NCBI RefSeq assembly: GCF_023856365.1
Contig: NC_064535.1
Span: forward strand, 10,312,363-10,376,362
Direction of reading: 5' to 3'
Length of the DNA: 64,000 bases
Origin: Brienomyrus brachyistius
Taxonomy: Eukaryota > Chordata > Actinopteri > Osteoglossiformes > Mormyridae
Part shown: one piece after another, positions 27,106-39,469 of the stretch
Layout: every line of letters starts with the position of its first letter
How positions within the stretch are numbered: the first letter of the stretch is position 1
Made by a program: the position numbers and the translations under genes
Notes under the pieces: model-generated
What the model saw: only the letters and a program-made list of their open reading frames with translations
The model's database searches: none
What the model was told of the DNA's origin: nothing

Positions 27106-27699
27106 TCTTTCCCCCAAAGTGTTTCCTCAGTCTTTATGGTAAGCCTTGGGTTTCATTGCTAAGAATGCAGGCTGCCTTATTCTCCAGCTTCATGATTTTG
27201 TCAAGACTATCAGGCACCCCTCATTTATTGGTTGCCCGGTTAAATGTCACCTTGCCCCTCCTATCAGCACTGAGCCTTTTCAAAGCTGCACTGCTTCCGA
27301 TTTGCTGAGTGAAAACTGGGTGGAATAAGCAAATATAAATCAGAAGTGGACATATTAGCTGCCCTGTGACTCCTAATAATATAACAGGGAAATTAGTCTG
27401 AAAACATCAAAAACTGATACAGAAACCAGCAATAAAAGTGCAATTAAAACAGACCTGGAGATTAAACTGAGTTGTAATGATAACTTTATAACACAATATT
27501 AATTATGGTATTAAACTAAATTTTAAATAAATACATACACTTGTATCCCAACCTTTTCCATGAAAAGTGGAATATTTATGTTATAGGTTGCATCTTTTAT
27601 TTTATTGTATATAACATTAAATTGTTCCATTAATCAAGTAATTGGTTGATTGATTTTTTGCTTCAAAATGACTTTTTTACTAATATACTATATTTGCTA

Positions 27700-27775
27700 C
27701 CCCCACTGTCCAAAAACATGCTACGGTGAATTTGAGTTGCCAAATTGTCTGTAGGTGTGAATGGTGTGTGTGTGT
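27700..27775 (+). repeat. SINE fragment (central part)
   Basis: Matches the ACTGTCCAAAAACATGCT to GGTGTGAATGGTGTGTG part of the family, with substitutions and no ends. Confidence 0.5.
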
Positions 27776-28279
27776 CATGCACTGTTAGTTTTTTGTGCAA
27801 TGTGACTGCAAGCATTTTATTCTGTAAAAACAAAATATGTTTATTTAACACTTTTACATAATTTTTTCTATGGAGATACTAGTTCATCTGCCAGTTTGAA
27901 TATAAAGACTGACCTTGTTGAAAATGTAATATTATTTAATCAGTGTACTGGAGTTGCAAAGTCAGATCATTGAAACTAACGGTAAATAAAGAGCTGTTCT
28001 GCAGATATCAATGATTCTGAATATGAAATGAATGAGCAGTTTACACAACAATGTCACAAAGAGAAGTCTAATAAACATGATACCATCAAAGATTAACCCA
28101 TCGACGAGACAAATGTAGCTGAAGGACAGTAACAGAAAAAAAAAATGTATGACAGTGGAGTCTTGCAGTATGTGAAGTTGTGAGGTTTTTGTCATTTAGG
28201 GCTGTTTTCCTCTCAGTCCTTCAGTCCTTCAGCCAACATGACTGTGACACAGGTAACTCACAGGTAAGTCTTGCCTGTT

Positions 28280-28400
28280 AATGCTGTAGTGTGATGGGGC
28301 TCGCACTCTGCCCAGGCTGTTCCATGCCTTGTGCCATATCCTTCCTGTAAAACTCCAGACTCACTTTTACTCTGGACTAACACACAGTTGTGGATGGATA
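28280..28400 (+). repeat. Highly diverged SINE 3' half
   Basis: A GCCCAGGCTGTTCCATGCC block followed by GTGGATGGATAGATG recalls the family tail, but with many differences. Confidence 0.35.
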
Positions 28401-28518
28401 GATGAATTAATCCTGTATGTTTGCACAAGTTGGAAATAACATGGTAAGTTAGGGAAAACCAATATTAAACATACAAAGTGATTAGTGTATAATAATTTAA
28501 ATAGAATAAGTGAAATAT

Positions 28519-28562
28519 CAGTACTGAATATTGAATACTGAATATTGAATACTGAATATTGG
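28519..28562. repeat. Tandem repeat, 14-base unit
   Basis: The unit GAATACTGAATATT is repeated about three times with almost no change. Confidence 0.75.
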
Positions 28563-30010
28563 TGCATTATGACCACCCAGATTCATTGTATTTCACCCAT
28601 TGACCTTTTTACCAGCCAGCTCAGTACAGATTCTGAGGGACCGAAAGCTGGCTTCCTTGTTTTGCCCACAAAAAGAAATCCTTCCATTCATCTTCTAGCC
28701 ACTTCTGCAGAGCAGCGTCAGTCGTGGGGAGGGGTGGGGGAGAGACGGGGACTGGAGCATTTCCCAAGCAGGATGTGGCACGAGACTATAGAATACCCTG
28801 TTTGAGAGTCTTTTGTAGGGTACGCAGTCACGCGCTATGAGAAATTTACAGGAGCCGACTCAGCAAACAGCATGTTGTTGGGCTACAGGAGGAGAAACAT
28901 GCAGAATACAGGACGAACATGCAAACTCAGCATACAGAAGGCAGCAGATCGATCCAAATCTATGACTTTCTATGATCAGATCTATGATCTGTACTGACAT
29001 GCTACCCACACAAGAATAAAAAAAGATTAATGAATGAAATTGTGATAATTTCTCTTGGAATAAAAATCACTATTCTATGGGTTACCTACAGGTCAGACGG
29101 GGTTTATCATTTGTATCTTTGGTGAATGAATTGTCTATATAATTAATGTTGTTCTCCAGGCATTAAACTTTTTCTCGAATATGTGGCAGACATGTTATGT
29201 ATCGATCTGATTTTAACACTGTGTGCGTGTAAAAGCATTGCTGCTCAGACTTGAGTATACATTCTGATTTCGAACGGATGTAAAAATTGTAACAAAACTG
29301 CAGCATTTTTAAATGTCAGGTTATTTTCATTGTTTCCCGAATATATGGAATTTATTTCTCCCTTATAAGGTTTATAATAAACTTATTTATTTATGTTCAT
29401 CAAGTTGTCATTTGACAAATTAAATAAAATTAATCGGTGACTCTTAGTTTAGTTTCTGAAATAACTAAATAAGACGTTAATGTTTGTTCCAGAAAATAAT
29501 GCGAGAGCCTCCGCGAAAACGTCCCGTTTCGCCGCAACAGGTGTTTCTGAGCTCCAAACGGAAAGGGATACAAGTGATGATAAAAAATAGGTAGTAATAC
29601 TGCATAACAGTAGTTTTCAAGTGTTATGCGTATTTTTCTTATTTAGAAAGAAATGTTTCGGTAGCCAGTTTTTCACTGTTGTTCTTTCAAGCTGCTTACG
29701 GGAAACACGCGTATCGTTGTACAACCTACAGATCTATTACGCACCAAGTATTTTTAGATTTAAAAAAATCTCTTTAGATGTTTCTGTTTTAACATTTAAG
29801 GAGTATGAGTGCATTCGTGAGATAAGGACAGACGTCATTAAAGCTGATTCATTTTGAAAGACCTGTTTTTATTCATTTCAAATTGTTAAAATTAATACGT
29901 ATGGATAATATATTTACTTATGTCAAAGAATGACTGGCTAAATATGAAATCAAACAATTTTGTAATGAATCGCTTTGGCCAGAGATCGACTATCACCAAC
30001 TTAAAGTTCA
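28563..30010. other. Upstream flank of cyp26c1
   Basis: Little repeat content. No exon seen. The stretch at about 29,495-29,580 contains several CpGs unlike its AT-rich setting. Confidence 0.4.
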
Positions 30011-30240
30011 GCCAATCCGTGGTTTCCCTGCCACTGGTTACCTGCGTCCCCTCCGTCTGTCACTCCAACTTCGTTCATCCCATAATAGTTTCCCTCTCAT
30101 TCTCTCAATCTTTGAACGTGGTCGCTGGTCACAGACCTGACTGCAATGCTGCTAGATCTAAGAAGTCCCGATTTAAATATTCAGAAACATAGTACGTCAC
30201 CTACGAAGGTGGATCGTACATTGCGCCGATATCTATAAAG
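30011..30240 (+). promoter_or_regulatory. Proximal promoter of cyp26c1 (CCAAT and TATA boxes)
   Basis: A TATAAAG box lies at 30234-30240 and a CCAAT motif (GCCAAT) at 30011-30016. Transcription would start near 30265. The retinoic acid response element type known from cyp26a1 promoters (two AGTTCA/AGGTCA half-sites five bases apart) is not clearly present. Single degenerate half-sites occur near 30130 and 30190. The TATA call is from sequence only. Confidence 0.5.
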
Positions 30241-30264
30241 TTCCGTGAAAACAGAAAGCCGAAG

Positions 30265-30334
30265 ATTGCACTTTGGAAAGAGTTTCAGAGAAGAAATCGT
30301 TTGGAGAGCGGCGTAAATCCGAGGTTTATACGAA
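30265..30334 (+). other. cyp26c1: Probable non-coding first exon of cyp26c1
   Basis: About 25 bases after the TATA box a stretch without ATG ends in a good donor (CGAA|GTAAGT, intron from 30335). A strong acceptor with a pyrimidine tract (TTTAATTCAG) ends at 30757. The joined leader, about 70 bases plus 30758-30880, has no upstream ATG, whereas the skipped segment has several. That supports splicing, but no transcript evidence is available, and the cap site is estimated. Confidence 0.5.
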
Positions 30335-30880
30335 GTAAGTGCATCACCTTTTTGTCATTAGCTGCTTCCGTTATACATCTCCAGAACATTTAAAAAAATG
30401 CACCGCAATAATTCCGGACACCGTTCATATTTAAATTAACTGTTATCAACCAAAATTTTCACTATATTGAGCTATTCAGTGTAACTGTTGTCTAATGTAC
30501 AATATATGATGAAATATTGCAGGTTTTGCGCATATATACAATCAGAACCAATCAATATGAGAAACTATTTCAGTAGGCCGAGTCTAAATGTTATCCATCG
30601 GTAAGCATTGCTATTTTCAAAAATAAAACAAACATATAAGCCATTAAATAACCAAGCAAGCAAAATAAGTCTTATCGGTATTACTTTGCCATTTCTGAGG
30701 TACAAATAAAATGTCGATAATCGTATATTAATTTTTACTTTTCTTCGTTTAATTCAGATATTTGAAGACCGCACAAAACGCTCCACTAAAATCATTAACT
30801 TTTTCTCTTGGACTACACCCCGCATAAAACGCATAATTTTTGAAGCACTTTTTTTTGTTTTAATTGCGGTTGTGGTTGAG

Positions 30881-33800
30881 ATGCTTCTGCTGGACTTAAA
30901 TCACGTCTCAGTGCTGGTTACTACGATCACTTCAGTGTTGTCTGCGCTGCTCTTGCTCGTTATCTCTCGGCACTTATGGACCTATAGATGGACTATCACA
31001 CGGGACAAAGAATGTAAGTTACCACTTCCCAAGGGCTCAATGGGCTGGCCGCTCGTAGGGGAAACCTTCCACTGGTTCTTTCAGGTATGTGACAAAATAT
31101 ATATTTTGCCTGGACACATAAAAAAACTTCACTGAAATATACTTTGTATTTTGTCTGATGTTAGTTCTACTTACATTTCCACTTGAAATCATATTATGTA
31201 TTATCTGCTTCAGCCTCCTACTATGAAACTAAATGAACATTTGGGCATTTTCAGCTCTAAGTCTGATACTGCAAGTGCAGGCTTGTTTCAGATGTAATGG
31301 GTAACTCGCCCGTTTAGTTAACGTGGGAGTTCAAAAAAGCCAAAGCATGCATTCTCCTATAGGAATGTGTCATTCTTGTGCGTGGCATATCATAGGGAGA
31401 ATTAAGGGGGGAAGAACTTAATTATGCGCGCTTGAGTTTACCACCTCGTTTTTTCTTAATTCCGTCTTCGGCAGGGTTCAAGTTTTCATATATCGAGGAG
31501 GGAGAGGTATGGAAACGTATTTAAAACTCACCTTTTAGGCAAGCCTGTTATCAGAGTAACAGGTGCAGAAAATATACGCAAAATTCTCCTCGGAGAGCAC
31601 AATTTGGTGTCTACTCAGTGGCCGCAGAGCACGCGGATCATCTTGGGACCCAATACGTTGGTGAATTCTATTGGGGAGCTCCACAGACAAAAACGAAAAG
31701 TAAGAAATGCTTGTACCGCGCCGAGGAACAATGTTTACATCAGACAAGGTTTCATGGGCTATAGTATTATATTAAATACATCAGACTGTTTATTAAAGAC
31801 GTATAGCTTGTGCTGTTCAGGTAGCCTATTGTTCATTATCTTACTGTTGTTATAGCCTCTTTACATGTGGCGATGCTGAGTGATCATTCATTTAAAATGG
31901 ACGGATCGAACAGTATCGCATCCTTATTGGGTTTTTCAAGTGCGAACTACACTTTGGCTAATTTGGGTGCATAGCAACACTCATCTGATGTAAAGTTGAT
32001 GTAATGAATCATTTAATCTGCTGTCATAGGAGCATTTAAAAACGTTGTATAAATATCAAAAACAAGAGTATTCTACACGTTTTGTGCCATCTGGTATATT
32101 TATTGTTCTCTTCTTCCTTTAAAGATCTTGGCCAAAGTGTTCAGCCGCGGGGCATTGGAAACGTACATGCCCCGCTTGCAAGGTGTTGTCAAGTCTGAAA
32201 TTGCCAAATGGTGCTCGGCGCCCAGCTCTGTGAACGTGTATAACGCCGCCAAATCTCTTACATTTCGCATTGCAATCCAGGTCCTGTTGGGACTGAACAT
32301 AGAAGAGAACCGTATGAACCACCTTTCCAAAATATTTGAACAGCTTATGAATAACCTCTTCTCGTTCCCGTTTGATGTGCCTTTGAGCGGCCTACGGAGA
32401 GTGAGTAATTCTTAAATGTTGTGATTTGGTCTATATTGCTGTGCCATATTCTGCTCAATATTTTTTCCACATTATTCATTATGTAGACATTATTAAGCTG
32501 TTAAAAATGTTACGAATCCAGTAAAAGATAAATAGCCAGTTTCCCAAATGTTTTACTGCGCGGTTTTAGACAAATTTATCACCTATTAAATTAGACTGCA
32601 TGGACATTATGTAAGTTGCATAATTTTTATAGTAAATTTTAATACAATTTATCTGTATTTTCATCAGGGTATTAAAGCTCGTGAAATTCTTCACACGTGC
32701 ATGGAGAAAATTATCGAGGAGAAACTCCGAACTTATCAGACTGAAGGTTATATGGATGCATTCGATTACATGCTGAGCAGTGCCAAGGAAAACGGCCATG
32801 AGTTAAACGTTCAAGAGCTGAAGGTAGCCTATCAGAGAGTGATATATAGCACTAAAGAATTACGTGGTTATGGAAATATTTGCAGTTTATTTATTGTATT
32901 TAATTAATAAAGTTATCACATACATAGGTCCATGTATTGTTGTATAAAACGCGTCAATGTAGCTTATCATATGACTGCAGTAGAAAGTGTACGTAATGTG
33001 ACAAATATTACATTACTAATGACTTAGACTTGTTATGTCGTTTCTTTGAATTGCAGGAGTGTGCGGTGGAGTTAATATTTGCTGCCCATTCGACTACGGC
33101 AAGCGCGTCTACTTCGCTCATTCTCCTGCTTCTGAGACATCCGATGGTGGCTGAGAAAGCCAAACTGGAGCTGACTAAGCACGGGCTTGCACCCTGTCAT
33201 CAGCTTCTGCTAAATAAAGGAAACGAATTAGTTTGGAAAACCAATCACTCCCACAGCCGGACAGAGAAGAAGAATCACGAAAATCGCACCAAAAAAGTGG
33301 GCTCCGAAATTTGTCCGCCAGAAACAGTTTACTGTGATCCAGTGATGGATCCCATTAAGAAAACATCAAATTGGGGTACTTGTCACCCTCATTTAACTTT
33401 GGAAAAATTAAGTCAGCTCCGTTACATGAACTGTGTTGTTAAGGAAGTGCTCAGATTTCTGCCACCCGTGTCTGGCGGATACAGGACTGCACTGCAAACC
33501 TTTGAATTGGACGTAAGTCTTGCCAGAGATATCACATATTTTTAAGAATTATTTGCCCTTATAGGAGTTTCTGCCTTAATTAAAACGAACACATCAATCA
33601 AGTGGGCGTATAGATTCCGAATATTCGAATCAAAACGGAATTGTAACCTGTAATATCCGCTTATAATTTTTTCTTTCTTTGGATAGATCACATTAGATCA
33701 CTTATGTATGTATCTACTTCAGTATCACTATGTAATAGGCCTACAATAGATTAAGAGGGAGAGTAGCGTGCTGACTCGTATTGTGTTGTGTTTAAAGGGC

Positions 33801-34154
33801 TATCAGATTCCGAAAGGATGGAGTGTCATGTACAGCATCAGGGACACGCACGAAACAGCTGCAGCTTTTCAAAGTCCCGACCTCTTCGACCCAGAGCGTT
33901 TTGGAGTTGAGCGGGATGAAAGTAAGAGAGGACGCTTCAATTACGTCCCATTCGGTGGTGGCACCAGAAGTTGCATCGGAAAGGAACTGGCGCAAATCAT
34001 ACTAAAAACACTGGCAGTGGAGTTGCTTTCTGCAACGGAATTTAAATTAGCCACAGAAACCTTCCCTCATATGCAAACTGTGCCGGTCGTCCATCCTGTG
34101 AATGGACTGTATGTCTATTTCAAATACACAAGCTTTATCAACAACCAAGTCTAG
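30881..34154 (+). CDS. cyp26c1: Cytochrome P450 26C1 (retinoic acid hydroxylase), six coding exons
   Basis: Coding exons: 30881-31084, 31475-31699, 32125-32400, 32668-32823, 33057-33512 and 33798-34154, all with GT-AG introns in phase 0, giving 557 residues. CYP26 enzymes are membrane-anchored endoplasmic reticulum P450s that hydroxylate and clear all-trans retinoic acid, shaping its gradients in hindbrain and head development. Visible landmarks: a hydrophobic N-terminal anchor (about residues 10-28), the proline-rich hinge [12 protein letters not shown], an I-helix AAHSTT (296-301), the K-helix ExxR as EVLR (417-420), the [10 protein letters not shown] segment, and the heme loop [10 protein letters not shown] with ligand Cys498. 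The start is the ATG at 30881; an in-frame GTG lies three codons upstream. I know human CYP26C1 as about 522 residues; the extra length lies mainly in a polar, poorly conserved linker at residues 328-397. The N-terminus and the REST of the body match CYP26C1 better than 26A1 or 26B1. No break is seen, so it looks functional. Confidence 0.95.
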
Positions 34155-34424
34155 ACACATTCATTATAGTAAGTTAGTTGCTTTGCGTTTTAAATTATTG
34201 TATTTGTGATTGCGTATTTTGTGTTATGTATTGTTGTTATGAAACATGCAACTTTAAGTAACAAAAATATAGGGAATTGTGTTTTAAAAGCCAAAATTAA
34301 GACTGGGGTAGTTTTTTTATCGAAACACATCGTGACATCTCTTCCTTTTGCAACAAGCTTTGTTTTGCAGAAAATTGCTCAAGAAAAAAAAATTCTGAAT
34401 GGTTAGGATGTTCATAATTGCAAG

Positions 34425-34430
34425 AATAAA
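34425..34430 (+). terminator. Poly(A) signal of cyp26c1
   Basis: AATAAA about 270 bases after the cyp26c1 stop codon, followed by a T-rich stretch (34452-34480). It is the first canonical signal downstream. Confidence 0.6.
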
Positions 34431-35682
34431 ATAAGTGTTAAATGTTTTGTCCTCGTATGCAGATTTTTTATTTAAGTGAAGGGAAACTTTAGTAATATAC
34501 GTAAACTAATAGACCTAGAACAGATAGTTCATGTGTTTTATAGGTAGCATATAAAATGTCCAGATATAATTATCCTGCATAGTATTGCAATTATACAGTG
34601 AAATATACAAGGTTGTTGAAAGCATGGATAACTATTTGTAATCGATGTTTAGCGTAATGTCGCGCCTTAATATAGTTTAAGTAGAGCTAGGCTACTTACT
34701 ATGCCTCTTATAAGGCACATGCATATAAAATGTGAAACTTGTTCAAAATGCTGTGATATCACTAAAGAGACGAGTATGGTTAAATGGAAGGATCAACATA
34801 GCTAATAGCACTTTTCTATCTATATAAACAGTATGTTTGAAATCGATAATGATGTGTTTGTTTTGTTGGCGGTGGGATCATAACATTACTTTCAATTGTA
34901 TCAGGTCTTTTACTATTTATATACAATTATGTTATTTTTTTACTGTGTGGAAATGTGAAATGCGAATGTGATTATGATGACGATTTATGAGTTCATCTAC
35001 CTACTTCTGAATAAAAAAAATGTTTCACTAGCTTTAGAGACAGTTGCACCTTATGTTGCAGTCTGTAATTAAGTAAAAAAAATTATGTTCGAAGGGATGT
35101 CACGGATTTCACTTATCGTTCTACATTTATAACTGAGCAACAGTATAAATATGGTTAAATACACGTCTGTTCACAATAGATACCGATTGGATAAAAATAA
35201 AAGCAACTTAAACTACTAATCCAGTCTTACCTAATAAAAAATAGATAAGGCAATAAACAAGTGTCGGAAATAACGAATTCAATGATTTGACGCTAAATAA
35301 AAAGATGTGATAAAAGCGTGTTTGACACAAATACTACAATGCTAACAGTACTAGCCTACCTGATACTGATGTAGGCTAATACAGTCCTTCAGATGTCATG
35401 GTATCCCCACAGAGATCACTGAACCACTTATCCAAGTCCAGTTTACCGTCCTTAGGGATGACGGTTTTGTTAGGCTTGTGTAACTGTCAACTGCCTTAAT
35501 TTAACAAGGGCACCCCTATAATATTTGGCAGGGCCTCTGCATATGCAGTTTTAAGCACTAGATAAATTGAGGAGAATCCTCAATTTATCAATCTCCGCAC
35601 AGGAGAATCACCGAAAACAACCTGAATCGAAAGTGGGGAGAAAGTAACTTAGGACAATGAGCGGGTGGCAGCACCCAATGCC

Positions 35683-35729
<47 letters not shown>

Positions 35730-36867
35730 GCACACGCGATTTTAGAATTCAACCTCGTATTTGCTCCTTACTCGATAAAGCGCATTTAATAATTTCACTC
35801 ATGTAATCGAAAACACACGTCAACTACTCGTACCTGCGATACCAGCAGCGTATAGCCTACAGAATTTCACGAAATTGTGAAACGAAATCGTGAAAGTTTT
35901 TCGGGAATATCTCGTTTCTGCATGCAGTTCCTGCCAAAACTTAAAATCCTTTCCAGGCAAGCTGAAGGGCTGCTCATCTGTTGTCTCAAATGCAATTAAC
36001 TTAAGTAGCTTTAATTATTTTCTGATGACATTAAAAGAATTAATGACTCCAGATAATAGAGCTTCCCAGTGTTATGTTTGGTTCTTAGGACCAAGTATCC
36101 AGTTATTTTATGCACGTTGAACTTGGAAAGGTTTTCACTAGGGTTCAAACGGATGTCACGGTTCGTGTTGAAGGTCGCCAGCAGGTCAGCGCCTGGGACA
36201 AGCTGGGACCTCTGGGGCATCACACGTCACTCGAGCGTAAATCACCGATGATTGTGAAGGATGAACCTAACACACGAAAAAGCGCACACCCAACGACAAG
36301 TTAAAGCCCGAATGCTCTCACCCAAATCACCGTTTGAGTTGTGATTATAAAATGTCTTTTGTATATATTTCTGTCTAAGTACTATACACTTTAAACACAA
36401 TGCAATGACAGTGTCTACCAGGGGGGGGCAGATGGTGGGGGGGACGGGAGGGACACATCCCTACCACCCCAATTATAACGGGACCCGGATCCGTCAGTCC
36501 CACCTGCCCGCCACTTTTGAGGGGGAAAAAAATTTACAAAACTTTGATAAGTAGCATTCTTAAACAGTGAACAGGGCAGCAAATTATACAATATTTTTCA
36601 TTTTGCTAGAAGCTATGGATTGCTCTGCAGTGATTTGAGAGGGGACCCCTGTTAACTGTGCATATCCCTTACTAACAGATACAACTTTATAACAGCAAGT
36701 CTCCATTCTCCAACTTTTCAGCACTATAGAGAGTATAGATAGCGACTGTCTGAAATTTTGGATTACCTGTAATATATATAATTAGGTCTGCACTTAAAGC
36801 ATATCGGTATGAAATACATAAAGTGGTGTCGCTACGAAAGCGGTGCTGCTGCTCATACTCCTACAGT
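34431..36867. other. Downstream flank of cyp26c1, no gene
   Basis: AT-rich, with no exon-like frame flanked by splice sites. Contains the C/CA run listed separately and a G-rich patch at about 36,420-36,480. Confidence 0.4.
35684..35736. repeat. C32 run joined to a CA microsatellite
   Basis: 32 consecutive C (35684-35715), then about ten CA units. Such runs are hard to sequence, so the length may be inexact. Confidence 0.9.
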
Positions 36868-36886
36868 CCACCAGGGGGCAGTGCGA
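36868..36886 (+). promoter_or_regulatory. Strong CTCF-like motif
   Basis: CCACCAGGGGGCAGTGCG matches the vertebrate CTCF core almost fully. It sits 2.4 kb past the cyp26c1 poly(A) signal, between cyp26c1 and the convergent transporter gene. An insulator role is inferred. Confidence 0.45.
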
Positions 36887-38908
36887 GAAAACCATTTTTG
36901 TCGACTCAGCTGTTTTATTTTCGATCTGGCTTGTTTATACGAGGTTGTGGCATGAAATGTTTTTGATTCTGTGATATTGCTGCAGTGTGCTCTGCTGTGT
37001 TTGTTGCCACTGCTCCACTTAATATCGGTACTTTGCTCAAGTAAATACAATTTTACTACCTCGTGTTCCATGTTGCATTATGTTGTTGGATCTCGAAGTA
37101 GTTAGTATTTCATACTTTATATTAAGGCTGCACGATTTAAAACATCTTCGCACACCGTCTATGACTGATGTACAGGCCTACTGCAAGAATAAAAATGTCT
37201 ATGATTGGCTCGGAAAGCATGAGCTGGTGCGAAAGTAGCTGCCGTAAACTTTAGTTTTAAACAGCAATGTTGGACCGTGGAGCCTCTGACTAGTTACAGA
37301 AGTTAGCATGAAATACTAATCTGGTTGTGTATTAATTGTCAGCCCCTTAGTATCAAATTAACCAAGAACACCCTATTAATTGTAATTTCTGCTCTCTTAA
37401 TCAGTGTTGGGCATTTCAAGTCCTCTTTCGTAGATTTATTCGTGTTCCGACCCACTCCTTATTTTCTACGTTGTTCTTGTTTTGAACTAATGCCTGCTGT
37501 CCTGTTGCAGAGACACAGAGATCAGCCAAAATAGATGACAAAAACACTTTTTTCATAACACACTGCATACGGTATTTTTTGGGCAGCATAATATTGATGA
37601 TATAATAAGAGGTCAATATTGCAATATAAAACTATAATGTCGAATATAAATTAGGGCTCACCTGTATGTAAATTGAATACATAAACGGGTTGTGCACCAT
37701 TCAGAACTGACTTGAGAATGACCTTGAAAATCAAATTCAATTCATAAAATTGGTTGAGAATATAAGGAAGTAGAATTAAAATGTAATTGATTTCACATTA
37801 AGTCATGCACATATGTAAGTGAAGCTTTAACAATACAGCTTAATATTTCGATATGAATTACAGACACTCTTCACTTAACGTCCGACTTCCGTTCCTACGA
37901 TTAGCTATATAGGTCGTTAAGCAAATTGGTCGATAAGTAATACTTCAAGCATACTGTACTGGTAATGGGTTTGTGTAAACCATCTTTAGGTATTGTTTTA
38001 ATGTCGAATTTGCACCCCGTGTAACATTTTTTGTATATTTGTGAATGTTTATACAGTAATTAATGTACTGTATGCTCTAATAAACAGTGTACTGTTCCGT
38101 TATGTGTTTTCTCCGTATTTTCTCACACGGAGGCTGGGGAGAAGCCAACAAAGTTGGTTCGTTAATTCTGAAATAACGAAGGGTTTTGGGAAACGCAGGT
38201 AGACCACACTTGTTCTTTACTTACGTCATTTTTCTTAATTTGCGTTACTAACTAAGATCGATCACTTTCGGTCAGCCGCCCCAGCTGAGGTCTCCTTAAG
38301 CTCATATGTTTTGTAGAATCTTGGTCTGAATTTGTAGTTTCTGGATCTGAAATGCCAAACACTGACTCTTAATGCTATTTCATCCAACGTTGTTGAATTA
38401 GAGAACAAAAAAGTTCTGAAGTTTTTTTTTTTTTTGGCACGGTCGTGGGGAGTTTAATCTTAAAATATAATATAATATGGTTGAAAATATGTAGTAATAC
38501 TAATGTTAACCTATGCTATGGCCCCACCATTCAAAATAGAATGTTGTCTAGGGCTGGCAGGACAAGTTTGGAGCTATAGAAATTATCCTCAGCCCAATAG
38601 CCCAGCCCTAGGCATGCCACCAGTGGGCACAGTATGTTAGTAATAGGGAGCAAGATCAAAGGCAGTCTTTTGGGTGGTGGTCCATTATCAATACTCAGGG
38701 GATTCTATTGTCTCAGTTGTCTTAAGCCCTAGATTTTTTATTCAACATGTATCCTTCCCTTCATTTATATGGACTGAGGTGGAATTTACAGGTGTAATCA
38801 ATCAAGGGTCATCAGATTCTCTTGGGTTCTTCTGATTGCTTTTTCCTACAGGATACGAATCCCCAATGCAGCTTGCAATTGTTTCATATAACCCTTCACA
38901 TCATTATA
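36887..38908. other. No gene seen; possible old element at 37.86-38.20 kb
   Basis: The stretch 37,858-38,200 has paired ACTTAACGTCCGACTT and CGTTAAGC-type ends recalling a small DNA transposon, but I could not define both termini. Confidence 0.3.
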
Positions 38909-39262
38909 CCCATCCATGCATTTTCCAAACCGCTTATCCTACTGGGTCACGGGGGGTCCGGAGCCTATCCCGGAAGCAATGGGTACAAGACAGGGAACAA
39001 CCCAGGATGGGGGGCCAGCCCATCGCAGGGCACACTCACATACCATTCACACACACACGCACACCTACGGGCAATTTAGCAACTCCAATTAGCCTCCAAT
39101 TTTTGGACTGTGGGGGGAAACCGGAGTACCCGGAGGAAACCCCACGACGACATGGGGAGAACATGCAAACTCCACACACATGTGACCCAGGCGGAGACTT
39201 GAACCCAGGTCCCAGAGGTGTGAGGCAACTGTGCTAACCACAGCACCACCATGCCGCCCCCC
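38909..39262 (-). repeat. tRNA-derived SINE, full length
   Basis: Complement copy from a CCATCCATGCATTTTCC tail to an ACCATGCCGCCCCCC head, B box intact in form. Nearly identical over long stretches to the 62.3 kb copy. One gap near 39,090 removes part of the CTGAGGCTAATTGG block. Confidence 0.85.
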
Positions 39263-39469
39263 CCCACATCATTAAAATTTATCTTTAAATATGGAATGCA
39301 ATTGAAATGATTCTTTAAACTTCTGTGTAGTCTTAAATGTCAAGGTCAAATGTATTTACATACCATGTTTAAAATCAGCTGAAGTTATCAAAGTACACGA
39401 GCAGGCAGGTTATCCCACAGTTAAGGAGCAGCAGCAAAATCTCCTTGGATAGTCTCCTTTTCATCTTAA

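Noticed and set aside
26931..27308. 125-codon open frame
   Set aside because: Runs through the SINE tail and C24 run (proline and DGWM repeats).
30120..30200. Retinoic acid response element in the cyp26c1 promoter
   Set aside because: Only single degenerate half-sites; no direct repeat with 1, 2 or 5 base spacing.
30872..30880. GTG three codons before the cyp26c1 ATG as a start
   Set aside because: Vertebrate starts are normally ATG, and the ATG at 30881 gives the known family N-terminus.
38836..39237. 133-codon open frame
   Set aside because: Lies inside a SINE copy; the same peptide pattern appears in other copies.
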